A stretch of DNA of 38,866 nucleotides from NCBI GenBank assembly GCA_017454855.1, contig JAFTCE010000027.1:1-38866 (forward strand), in the 5' to 3' direction. How positions within the stretch are numbered: position 1 is the stretch's first letter; each line of letters starts with the position of its first letter. Source of the stretch: Desulfovibrio sp. GTDB taxonomy: Bacteria > Desulfobacterota > Desulfovibrionia > Desulfovibrionales > Desulfovibrionaceae. The notes beneath the pieces were generated by a model, which worked only from the letters and a program-made list of their open reading frames with translations, was not told the DNA's origin and did no database searches. The translations under genes and the position numbers were made by a program. This document shows positions 14,729-22,750 of the stretch, one piece after another.

Positions 14729-15715
14729 ATGTCACAAACGAACATTCTTTTGGAATCAGGCACCAATGAGCTAGAAATTGTGGAATTTTTCATCGACCAT
14801 CCGGATGGCTACCGTGCCCATTATGGCGTCAATGTGGCTAAGGTCGTGGAAATCATCCGGCGTCAGCCCATTACGTCCATGCCGGAAATGCGGCATTCGG
14901 CCATTTGCGGCGCCTTTCACCATCGTAATGATCGCGTGGTTCCACTGATTGATTTGGGCAAATTTTTGGAAATCGGACCCATTGAGAGTCCCGATGCCAA
15001 AACGATTGTGACAGAGTTCAACAATCTTTTTTCCGCCTTTCTTGTGTCCGGCGTGGATCGCATTCATCGTCTGAGCTGGACAGAAGTGGAAGCTCCCGGC
15101 AATTTTTTGCAGAATGCCAGCAAAAGCTCCGTAGTGGGTGTGGTGCGCCTGGAAAATAGGGTTGTCTTTCTCCTGGATTTAGAAGCTATAGTTGCCGAAC
15201 TGGAACCCAGCATGGCCATCCGTTTCGAAGGCAGTATTAGCAATGCAACGGAAGGAAGGATTTATAATATCCTGCATGCCGACGATTCCCACAGCATTCG
15301 TCAGCTCGTACTCGACTTGTTCAAGAAGGAGGGCCGTTTCCAGGTTCGCCAGGTGGAAAATGGTCAGAAGGCGTGGGACTTTCTTTGTTCTTTGCGCACC
15401 AAGTGTGAGGAAGAAGGCAAGGATATCACGGAATATTTGCAGGGTGTCATCTCGGATATTGAAATGCCTTTTATGGACGGCTTGAACCTGTGTCGCCGGA
15501 TCAAGGAAGATCCTGTACTCAAGAAGCTGCCTGTGGCGATATTTTCTTCCATGATTAACGAACCCTTGGCCAAAAAGTGCGAGTCAGTGGGTGCCGATGC
15601 CCAGTTTGCCAAGCCGGATCTGCGCATTCTTTCAGACAGGATGCTGCAACTCATTCTCGGCGATGCTGGGGATGCCGGTAGAACGGGCGGCGGCGGTTCC
15701 GAGCAGGCTGCCTAG
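14729..15715 (+). CDS. cheV: Chemotaxis coupling protein CheV
   Basis: A 328-residue protein that links chemoreceptors to the kinase CheA and can be phosphorylated. The CheW-like domain covers about residues 10-165 (ELEIVEFFIDHPDGYRAHYG, PEMRHSAICGAFHHR, VVPLIDLGKFL). A receiver domain covers about 180-310, with VISDIEMPFMDGL containing phospho-accepting Asp243, and PVAIFSSM as the switch. ATG 14729 is chosen because a G-run (14715-14720) sits eight bases upstream. A TTG at 14723 is also in frame. No other chemotaxis gene is near, so it probably serves a distant array. It is convergent with the plsC-like gene. Confidence 0.92.
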   Translation: MSQTNILLESGTNELEIVEFFIDHPDGYRAHYGVNVAKVVEIIRRQPITSMPEMRHSAICGAFHHRNDRVVPLIDLGKFLEIGPIESPDAKTIVTEFNNLFSAFLVSGVDRIHRLSWTEVEAPGNFLQNASKSSVVGVVRLENRVVFLLDLEAIVAELEPSMAIRFEGSISNATEGRIYNILHADDSHSIRQLVLDLFKKEGRFQVRQVENGQKAWDFLCSLRTKCEEEGKDITEYLQGVISDIEMPFMDGLNLCRRIKEDPVLKKLPVAIFSSMINEPLAKKCESVGADAQFAKPDLRILSDRMLQLILGDAGDAGRTGGGGSEQAA

Positions 15716-15743
15716 CTGGTGTGGTAGCTGTGCTTCATACGCG

Positions 15744-16553
15744 TTACTCGTCCCACTCCCGCAAGCAGGCAGCAATATAGGCGCAGACGGCCTTGTGTTC
15801 TTCCTTGCCGTTGCCCTGCACGGCAAGGGGCTGACCGAAACGGTACTGCACGGGTAGGCCGGGATTGATGGGGCCGCATTCCTTAATTTTTCTCCCTTGT
15901 CCCCAGGCGTCGGTCTTGAGAGCTAGCGGCACGACGGGCACCTTGGCCTTGCGGGCCAATTTGATTCCGATGGAATTGAAGTGTTGTGGATCAAAGGTGC
16001 GCGAGCGCGTATGTTGCGGGAAAACGACGATGGAAATGTTCCTGGCCAGTCGTTCCAGCCCCTCTTGTAGCACCGTCGTCAAATCTTCGCGAGGGTTGGT
16101 GCGGCCTACGACCACAGGTTCGCGTGAGCGCATGACAGGCCCGAAGAAGGGCATCGTCGTCAGGCTTTTCTTGACCACGAAGGTCACTGGCTTGCGCGGG
16201 CGGATGATGCCTGGCAGCATGAAGGTTTCGAGCGTACTCATGTGGTTGGCCACAAAGACGCAGGGGCCGTCCATGGCGTTGATGGCGTCCATTCCGTCAA
16301 TATTGATAGCACCACCCATGTTTTCCAGGATTTCGGAAACCCAGACGCTGGCATAGACCCAGGCTACGTCATCGCACTTTCCCCTAGCGGCGCGGCAACA
16401 CATCCAGCCCAGTGGCCCTGCCAAGAGGTGACTATAAAAGTAGAGCGATGGCAATGCCGAGAGGCACATAACTTGTTTGCCTACTATCGTTCGGTATGAG
16501 TTGCCGCAGAGGAATTTCCGTTCAAAGGAACCGTTTTCCACAAAGGGTTGCAT
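15744..16553 (-). CDS. PlsC-like lysophospholipid acyltransferase
   Basis: A 269-residue protein of the 1-acylglycerol-3-phosphate acyltransferase family, which adds the second acyl chain to phosphatidic acid at the inner membrane. The N-terminal part has a hydrophobic segment (LYFYSHLLAGPLGWM). The acyltransferase core shows VFVANHMSTLETFMLPGI, VVKKSLTTMPFFGPVMRS and VVFPQHTRSR. Two motif departures are visible: the catalytic HX4D is HMSTLE (Glu for Asp), and the usual EGTRS is QHTRS. Later pattern VPVVPLALKTDAW is normal. ATG 16553 follows GGAAG and lies two bases after rarA, so it is the last gene of this minus-strand operon. The substrate may differ from the standard enzyme. Confidence 0.82.
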   Translation of the reverse strand: MQPFVENGSFERKFLCGNSYRTIVGKQVMCLSALPSLYFYSHLLAGPLGWMCCRAARGKCDDVAWVYASVWVSEILENMGGAINIDGMDAINAMDGPCVFVANHMSTLETFMLPGIIRPRKPVTFVVKKSLTTMPFFGPVMRSREPVVVGRTNPREDLTTVLQEGLERLARNISIVVFPQHTRSRTFDPQHFNSIGIKLARKAKVPVVPLALKTDAWGQGRKIKECGPINPGLPVQYRFGQPLAVQGNGKEEHKAVCAYIAACLREWDE

Positions 16554-16555
16554 GG

Positions 16556-17779
16556 CTATTCTTCCGATGTTTTACTGTTGGATATTTTTCGCCACCACCA
16601 GGTGAGACGCCCCTCGTCGCCATGTTCCCGTGGCTGATAGAAACGCCTGTTCAGAAGCTCTGGCGGCAAATAGGATTGTTCGACCCAAGCATTGGGATAG
16701 TTGTGCGGATACTTGTATTCTTTGCCATAGCCCCATTCCTTCTGTAACTGCGTGGACGGATTGCGCAAATGCAGCGGAACCGGTTGCGCGCCATGAAGTT
16801 TGACTTCGCGTTGGGCGTTGAGATAGCCTGCATAGCTTGAATTGCTCTTACGGGCGAGCGCCAGATAGATCACGGTTTCTGCCAGGGGGATAAATCCTTC
16901 AGGCATGCCCACGAATTCCACTGCCTGTTGGCAGGCCACTGCGAGTTGTAAGGCATTGGGATCGGCCAGGCCCACATCTTCCGCAGCGGAAAGGATGAGT
17001 CTGCGGCAGACAAAGCGCGGGTCTTCACCGCCTTCCAACAGGCATGCCAGCCAGTAGAGAGCTGCGTCCACATCGCTGCCGCGGATGGACTTGATGAGCG
17101 CCGACGCCAGTTCATAATGACTGTCGCCGTCCTTGTCGTGGCGAATGAGGACTTCGGGCAGGGCGGCCCTGACGTATTCCAGATTGCGTTTGTCCGCAGG
17201 CAGGACAGCCAGATATTCCACAAGATTCAGCAGGGTGCGGGCGTCTCCGTGGGATGCGGCAGCCAGCAGCTCCGCCACGTCGTCGCTGATTGCCTGGTTC
17301 GTGGCTTTTGCTCCGCGACGGGCCAGTTCCGTGAGTTCAGCGTACCCCAAGGGGCGCAAGCGCAAAACGTGCAGCCGTGAAAGCAGTTGGCGCGTTACGC
17401 TGAAGGAAGGGTTCTCGGTGGTGGTGGCCAGCAAGACCAGTTCGCCCGATTCAACGAGAGGGAGGAAAAAATCTTGCTGAGCTTTTGAAAAACGGTGTAC
17501 TTCGTCCAGGACAAGAATTTCCACGCCTGAAAGGGAACGTCTGAGATGTTGCAGGCCGGCCTCTGGGGCGCTGAGACGCAGAAAGGATCGTCCAGTGTGC
17601 TTGGCCAGCAGCAGGGCCAGCGTGGATTTTCCGCAGCCAGGAGGGCCGAAGAAGAGCAGGCTGGGTAAGTGACTGGACTGCAGGAGTGATTGCAGACGCT
17701 CGGCAAGGTGCGTCTGACCCAGAAAGTCGGCCAGATCACTTGGTCGCAAACGTTCGGGCAGGGGGCGATCTAGAGGCAC
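16556..17779 (-). CDS. rarA: Replication-associated recombination protein RarA (MgsA)
   Basis: A 407-residue AAA+ ATPase related to clamp loaders and to RuvB, which acts at stalled replication forks. The N-terminus RLRPSDLADFLGQTHL is the family start, Walker A is FFGPPGCGKSTLA, Walker B LVLDEVHRFSKAQQDFFLPL and the sensor LLATTTENPSFSV. The C-terminal tetramerisation part has YWLACLLEGGEDPRFVCRRL and the conserved LHLRNPSTQLQKEWGYGKEY. The frame is open from 17827, but GTG 17779 is preferred: GGGGG precedes it, and it leaves only a 10-base overlap with the end of rsmE. Confidence 0.94.
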   Translation of the reverse strand: MPLDRPLPERLRPSDLADFLGQTHLAERLQSLLQSSHLPSLLFFGPPGCGKSTLALLLAKHTGRSFLRLSAPEAGLQHLRRSLSGVEILVLDEVHRFSKAQQDFFLPLVESGELVLLATTTENPSFSVTRQLLSRLHVLRLRPLGYAELTELARRGAKATNQAISDDVAELLAAASHGDARTLLNLVEYLAVLPADKRNLEYVRAALPEVLIRHDKDGDSHYELASALIKSIRGSDVDAALYWLACLLEGGEDPRFVCRRLILSAAEDVGLADPNALQLAVACQQAVEFVGMPEGFIPLAETVIYLALARKSNSSYAGYLNAQREVKLHGAQPVPLHLRNPSTQLQKEWGYGKEYKYPHNYPNAWVEQSYLPPELLNRRFYQPREHGDEGRLTWWWRKISNSKTSEE

Positions 17780-18531
17780 TTCGTCCCCCTGGCGGCATCG
17801 GGTTTGTCGGCCTGCTGTGCAGCCCACCAGTGCAGGCCCAAGCAGAGTGTGGCTGCGGTTTCGCAGCGCAGTATGCGCCCACCCAGGCTAACGGCGGCAA
17901 AATCCGCCCGTTCCAGCGCCACAAGCTCTCGTTCAGAAAACCCTCCTTCGGGACCGATGACATAGACCGTTTTTCCTTCCTGTCCGGCGAGTTCTGCAGT
18001 GAGGAGGGCAACGCCGTCCTGAAGTTCTCGGAGGACGAAGCGCCGATCAGCCGTTGTGGCCAGCGACACAAGCCCATCTACGCCTTGAGTGAGAATGCGC
18101 ACTGTGGGCAGCCAAGGATTGGCACACTGCTTGGCTCCGGCGATGAGCTGTCCTTGACATGCCTCGCCGAGGCCAGGGGACAGCTTGGCTTGGCTGCGAT
18201 CCCCTTGCCAGAGCCAGAGAGCGTGAGCGCCCAGTTCAGCCGCTTTTTCCATGAAAAACCCCCGACGCGCGACCTTGCTGGCGGCCAGAGCCACTATGGC
18301 TTGAGACTTGGGAGGCGGCAGCAGCGACTCGCAAAGACGTACTAGACGCACGGTTTTTTTGGCAACCGAGAGGATCGCAAACTGTCCCCAACGTCCTTGA
18401 CCATCAAGCAGACCTACGTGCGCACCTGGCATCATGCGCAAGGACTGGGCAAGGTGTCGCGCCTCTTGTCCGTCTAGTGTCACGTATTCGTTCCACTGTT
18501 CTGGAGGCAGATAGAAGAAAGGAACGCTCAT
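17770..18531 (-). CDS. rsmE: 16S rRNA (uracil1498-N3)-methyltransferase RsmE
   Basis: A 253-residue SPOUT-class enzyme that methylates U1498 in 16S rRNA. The N-terminal PUA-like domain starts at PFFYLPPEQWNEYVTLDGQE and HLAQSLRMMPG. The SPOUT domain has VALAASKVARRGFFMEKAAE and the SAM knot YVIGPEGGFSERE and SLGGRILRCETA, which are diagnostic. Its ATG overlaps the stop of the upstream 572-residue gene (ATGA, 18528-18531), which indicates translational coupling. It is also coupled to rarA downstream. Confidence 0.95.
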   Translation of the reverse strand: MSVPFFYLPPEQWNEYVTLDGQEARHLAQSLRMMPGAHVGLLDGQGRWGQFAILSVAKKTVRLVRLCESLLPPPKSQAIVALAASKVARRGFFMEKAAELGAHALWLWQGDRSQAKLSPGLGEACQGQLIAGAKQCANPWLPTVRILTQGVDGLVSLATTADRRFVLRELQDGVALLTAELAGQEGKTVYVIGPEGGFSERELVALERADFAAVSLGGRILRCETAATLCLGLHWWAAQQADKPDAARGTKCL

Positions 18532-20246
18532 GCCGACATGCCTTCCCTGGTTGATCGAGCTTTGCGCACTGCCTTGAAGCCGTCCTGAAGGGCCACAAGG
18601 CGCCTATAATTTTTGCGGATTTCCTGCCCTGCGCGGGTAAGGCTTTCTTCGCCTGTTTCAATGTAATGGCGTTGCAAATAGCGGTCGCGCAAGATTTTTT
18701 CAACGCCGGTAATGACGGCATCCACTAGCGTGGGGAAAAAATTGACTATTTCAAATTTCAGTTCATTGAGCAATTGCACAACTTCACGCAACATGACCGC
18801 ATAGCTGACGCGCTGTCCTTTGATGGTTCGATGACATAAGTCTTCAAGAATACGGACTCGTCGGGCCTGTTGGATATAGCTGAAACGTGTGCAGACTTCA
18901 TGGTGCAGCGTGTGCAAGGACTCAAAGGCTTCGTCATTTTCAGGGGAAAAAAGGTAGCTTGTGACGACCTTGCTCACATTGGAGAAAAATTCATCGCTGT
19001 AGGTGATCATGCGGCGCTGATGTTTCGTCAGCCAGCTAAACAGGAACTTGAGACGCTTTTCATGCGTGTCGGTATTTTCTACCAGCTCGGTGCGCTTGTA
19101 CATGATGCGTCCCGTGTACTCGCCACGCACAATGTCATTGAGCCGGAGGAACATATTGGTGGTGTCCTTGATAATATTCAGGCCTGTGAGCGCCCTGCCG
19201 GTCAGGGGATGGAGGACTTCCTGGGAGAGAACAGAGAGCGCTCGATCCTGACGTACATTGCCCGGGTTGAATCCGTGCTGACGATAATTTACACGCAAAA
19301 TGACCACATGGTTCGTTCTGTCTAGAAAGAAGCCGTCGCGCTCAATGAGCTGCATAACTTCTTCCTGGTCAGGAGACACGGACACGAGGGCGATTTTTTC
19401 CAGCGTTGGGTAGCGTGTGTTTTCCCCATTGGAGAGATAGGTGGTGATGGTGCGGTCTGTCTGGCCCAGCACTCGAAGCAGGAAACGTTCTCCCATCTTG
19501 TGCAACTTGCGGGCGAAGAGTGCGCTGGATGTGCGACGTTCGGAAACGATGGGGAAGCCGTACAATTCCATAAGATATTGGTATACAAACATTCTATTGC
19601 GTTCGTATATGTCACTGTCGCCGTTGACGAATTTGCCAATGCGGATGCCAAAACGTTTGAGTTCGCTGTCAATGTCCGAAGGGAAGGAGGCAAATATGCC
19701 CGCGAGGTGGAAATTGTTGTCAGATCCCCAGGCCAGAACATGCGCCCTGTCCATGTTGACGAGATAGGGAAAGAGGGTGGGATAGCTTTCCAGGACGACA
19801 GTATCAATATTGCGGAATTGTTGGCGAAAAACATCCTGGTGCATGCGCGGCAGGCGGGCAGCCAAGGTCTGCAGATTCTGCAACATTACCTGGTTTTCCA
19901 GGGGACAGCACGCGCCATTGCCTTGGAAAAGAACGGGATGGAGCTTGTCAAATTGGAAAATTTCAGAGAAATAGTCCAGTTGACGGGCAAATGCCACCAG
20001 GGCAAACCCGGGCAGGTTTTTGTATTCAAACATGTCATTGTCGAAGGAGGGCAGAAGCTCGCGGCTTTCCACAAGAGGATAGTGCTTACTTTCCTGATAA
20101 GGCTTGACAAGGCAGAAGCGTATATGCACGGCATCCAGCAAGCGCTTGAGGCTTGCAAGATCGCTCATGTCAATAGGAGACGCAAGTTGCGCATTGTCAT
20201 TCCAGGGCAAGCCGTCCTTGCTGAAAACCTCCTGCCATTTGATCAT
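18528..20246 (-). CDS. Uncharacterised 572-residue protein heading the rsmE-rarA operon
   Basis: I do not recognise a family. The protein is soluble-looking, with no signal peptide or membrane helix. The N-terminal half is mixed (LASLKRLLDAVHIRFCLVKP, MFEYKNLPGFALVAFARQLD, VNMDRAHVLAWGSDNNFHLA). The middle has RTSSALFARKLHKMGERFLL and EVLHPLTGRALTGLNIIKDT. The C-terminal 150 residues look mostly helical with Arg/Lys-rich ends (RTIKGQRVSYAVMLREVVQL). The real-gene case rests on uninterrupted length, a good Shine-Dalgarno (AGCGGAGAGA) before ATG 20246, and a 4-base overlap with rsmE. Context suggests RNA or fork-related metabolism, but nothing in the sequence proves it. Confidence 0.85.
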   Translation of the reverse strand: MIKWQEVFSKDGLPWNDNAQLASPIDMSDLASLKRLLDAVHIRFCLVKPYQESKHYPLVESRELLPSFDNDMFEYKNLPGFALVAFARQLDYFSEIFQFDKLHPVLFQGNGACCPLENQVMLQNLQTLAARLPRMHQDVFRQQFRNIDTVVLESYPTLFPYLVNMDRAHVLAWGSDNNFHLAGIFASFPSDIDSELKRFGIRIGKFVNGDSDIYERNRMFVYQYLMELYGFPIVSERRTSSALFARKLHKMGERFLLRVLGQTDRTITTYLSNGENTRYPTLEKIALVSVSPDQEEVMQLIERDGFFLDRTNHVVILRVNYRQHGFNPGNVRQDRALSVLSQEVLHPLTGRALTGLNIIKDTTNMFLRLNDIVRGEYTGRIMYKRTELVENTDTHEKRLKFLFSWLTKHQRRMITYSDEFFSNVSKVVTSYLFSPENDEAFESLHTLHHEVCTRFSYIQQARRVRILEDLCHRTIKGQRVSYAVMLREVVQLLNELKFEIVNFFPTLVDAVITGVEKILRDRYLQRHYIETGEESLTRAGQEIRKNYRRLVALQDGFKAVRKARSTREGMSA

Positions 20247-20493
20247 GATGTCTCTCCGCTACTCTTCTTGACTGTATAGCCGATTTTCAAAATTTTTTCT
20301 AGCCTTGCGAAGCACCGCACGTGAAGATGATGACGGCAGATGGTATGCCCAGCATCAGATTGCTGGAAGCAGGCTTCTTGGCAGCAGGTCGAGGTGTGCA
20401 AAAAACGTTGCAGCGAGGCAATGCCTTTGGTACAAGAAACACGTTCCAGAATGCCGTCAAGGTGAAGAAAATACCATTTACCCCCGTGTACAC

Positions 20494-21531
20494 ATGACAG
20501 CCTATTCCTTTGAAAAACATGTTTTGAGTATTGTTTGCAGCGTATTCGACGCCTACTCCGTCGTACTCTTCCTGCCCGATGAGGAAGGTGAGGCATGTCA
20601 TCTTGCCTCTGCATACAGCCTTGGAGACAAGATTCTTCCCACTGTGTCCATACTGCCCGGTAAGGGCCTGGTTGGGTGGATTATCCGCAACCGACAGCCC
20701 CTCTTGGTGGCCAATTTTGATCAGCGTCAAAGTAGCCTTGGGTACTATGCCGACGGGGAAGAAGCCAATATCAAGGCATTTATGGGTTGCCCCATTCCCC
20801 TTGGCGGCGTGATCTGCGTCGACAGCAAACGCCAATATTCTTTTTCTGACAAGGATCACAAGGTCTTGCAGATGTTTGCTGAGCTCATTGCCCGGCAGCA
20901 GGGGGCCACGGGACGACAGGAACTTGCAGGAGAGATTCCGCATTATTTCGCTGAACTTGGGGTTATCCAGGAACTGCGTTTTCGCTACAAACGCTGGAAC
21001 GTTTTTTTGCAGAATTACCTGCGCGTTATGGTGGAAGCCACGGGATTTGACTATGGTGCCTTTGCCTCTGTTGATCAGCCAGGGGAAAGCTATTGCATTG
21101 AGGCAGAGACTGCCAGGCTCCTGCTCACAGGGGAAGAACCGCGCATCTTGCCCATGAGCAATGGCATTACCGGCTGGGTGTTCCGCAACGAGCAGCAAGT
21201 CGTTGCTGAGGGTGTTGAAGGTTCTCCAGCATCTGTGCTTTTTGGGAAATTACCCGATGATCTGCCAGATTTTCAGGCCGTTGTCTGTATGCCCGTCAAG
21301 GTGAACAGGAGTACGCGCGGCGTCCTCTGCCTGGCGCATACGAATCCGCGTCAGATTGATGAATCCATGCGTTCCTTTATCGAACAGGGCGTTGATCATC
21401 TGGCGTTATTTTTGGAAAATCTGTATCTCAAGATGCGTCTGCGCTCCATGCTGCCCAAGGCCCAGGTACACGGCGAAGGGGCACAAATCTATGATCCAGA
21501 CAGCGCTCCCATGCCGCATGTCAAAGAATAA
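20494..21531 (+). CDS. Protein with two GAF domains
   Basis: A 345-residue cytoplasmic protein. GAF 1 covers about residues 8-150: YSVVLFLPDEEGEACHLAS, LPGKGLVGWIIRNRQPLLV, CPIPLGGVICVDSKRQYSFS. GAF 2 covers about 165-315: FDYGAFASVDQPGESYCIE, MSNGITGWVFRNEQQVVAEG, VCMPVKVNRSTRGVLCLAHT. GAF domains bind small molecules or mediate dimerisation. No output domain (kinase, GGDEF, HD or DNA-binding) is present. The frame is open from 20305, but the first ATG next to homologous sequence is 20494 and the upstream translation looks random. It ends five bases before mreB, so the two are co-transcribed and may act together in sensing and cell-shape control. Confidence 0.8.
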   Translation: MTAYSFEKHVLSIVCSVFDAYSVVLFLPDEEGEACHLASAYSLGDKILPTVSILPGKGLVGWIIRNRQPLLVANFDQRQSSLGYYADGEEANIKAFMGCPIPLGGVICVDSKRQYSFSDKDHKVLQMFAELIARQQGATGRQELAGEIPHYFAELGVIQELRFRYKRWNVFLQNYLRVMVEATGFDYGAFASVDQPGESYCIEAETARLLLTGEEPRILPMSNGITGWVFRNEQQVVAEGVEGSPASVLFGKLPDDLPDFQAVVCMPVKVNRSTRGVLCLAHTNPRQIDESMRSFIEQGVDHLALFLENLYLKMRLRSMLPKAQVHGEGAQIYDPDSAPMPHVKE

Positions 21532-21536
21532 GCACT

Positions 21537-22562
21537 ATGTTTTTCCGCCGTTTTTTTCAGTTCTTTTCTAGCGACATTGCCATGGATCTTGGCACTGCCA
21601 ATACCCTGCTGTACACCAGGAAGCGTGGCATTGTCATCAATGAGCCGTCCGTGGTGGCCATTGACACGCACAAGAACTCCATACTAGCCGTGGGTGCGGC
21701 AGCCAAGGAATATCTTGGCCGTACGCCGCAGCGCATCAGAGCTATCAGACCCATGAAAGACGGCGTCATCGCAGATTTTGACGTTACCCGCGAGATGATA
21801 GCCTTTTTTGTGCGTAAGGCCATTGTCGGTGTGCGTCTCAGCAAGCCATCCATGGTCATCTGTATCCCCAGCGGCATCACCCAGGTGGAAAAGCGGGCAG
21901 TCATTGATGCTGCCATGCTCGCCGGAGCTGGAGACGTGGCCATGGTTGAGGAACCCATGGCCGCTGCCATTGGCGCTGACATGCCTATTCACGACCCTGT
22001 GGGCAACCTCGTTTTGGACATTGGCGGTGGTACCAGCGAAGTGGCCGTCATCTCTCTGGCGGGCATATCCAATGCCGCATCCGTGCGCGTGGCAGGGGAT
22101 GTCATGAATCAGGCCGTGCAGCGCTATTTGCGCGAGGTGTTCCGGCTGGAAGTGGGCGACAATACTGCGGAAAATGTCAAAAAAATTTTGGGTTCCGCCA
22201 TGCCCATGCCCAACGCGCCAGCTTTGGAGGTTTCCGGCAGGGATATTGTGCGCGGCGGGCCGCGGGTGGCTACCGTGACAGAAGGACATATTCGAGAAGC
22301 CTTGCACGACCCCGTGCAGGTAATTTTGAATACCGTCTTGCAAGCCTTGGAAAAGACCCCTCCGGAATTGGCTGCGGATATTTATCGCAATGGCATGCTT
22401 ATGGCAGGTGGCGGTTCCCTGCTCAAGGGCTTGGATCAATGTATCGCAAGAGAAACGCATCTTAAGGTATTTGTGGACAAGGATCCCCTGACCACTGTGT
22501 TGCGGGGCACAGCGCGCGCCATGCTGGACAGGAAACGCTATCAGCCGGTATTTATCAATTAA
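21537..22562 (+). CDS. mreB: MreB/Mbl-type rod-shape actin homologue
   Basis: A 341-residue bacterial actin that forms membrane-associated filaments guiding cell-wall synthesis. The N-terminus (FFRRFFQFFSSDIAMDLGTA) carries an amphipathic, Phe/Arg-rich membrane anchor. The actin motifs are DLGTANTLLY (phosphate 1), VMNQAVQRYLREVFRLEVGD, EEPMAAAIGA, DIGGGTSEVAVIS (phosphate 2) and MLMAGGGSLLKGLDQ (adenosine). mreC and mreD are not adjacent, and the partner here is the GAF protein, so this could be a second paralogue instead of the main mreBCD copy. Confidence 0.93.
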   Translation: MFFRRFFQFFSSDIAMDLGTANTLLYTRKRGIVINEPSVVAIDTHKNSILAVGAAAKEYLGRTPQRIRAIRPMKDGVIADFDVTREMIAFFVRKAIVGVRLSKPSMVICIPSGITQVEKRAVIDAAMLAGAGDVAMVEEPMAAAIGADMPIHDPVGNLVLDIGGGTSEVAVISLAGISNAASVRVAGDVMNQAVQRYLREVFRLEVGDNTAENVKKILGSAMPMPNAPALEVSGRDIVRGGPRVATVTEGHIREALHDPVQVILNTVLQALEKTPPELAADIYRNGMLMAGGGSLLKGLDQCIARETHLKVFVDKDPLTTVLRGTARAMLDRKRYQPVFIN

Positions 22563-22631
22563 CGCGGCTTGTGGAGTCACTGGTACACGCCGATACTTTC
22601 TCTTCCAAATGGTTGTCGAGATAATGTATGG

Positions 22632-22657
22632 ATCAAGGCGAATGCCCTTGCCTTGAT
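22632..22657 (+). promoter_or_regulatory. 8-bp hairpin between mreB and the nucleotidyltransferase gene
   Basis: ATCAAGGC (22632-22639) pairs exactly with GCCTTGAT (22650-22657) around a 10-base loop, 70 bases after mreB. An A/T-rich stretch (22668-22690) follows. It may reduce readthrough from mreB. No clean T run follows directly. Confidence 0.35.
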
Positions 22658-22750
22658 GGGCAGTGAAGATTATTGAAAATATTATAGAGATTTGGCCAAA
22701 AAACAGCCCCTGTCCGTGCCACGGGGCAACGTCAATGGACAGAGGAACGT

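Noticed and set aside
20305-20493. N-terminal extension of the GAF protein
   Set aside because: The first 63 codons of the open frame have random-like sequence (many Arg/Gln) and homology-like pattern begins only after ATG 20494.
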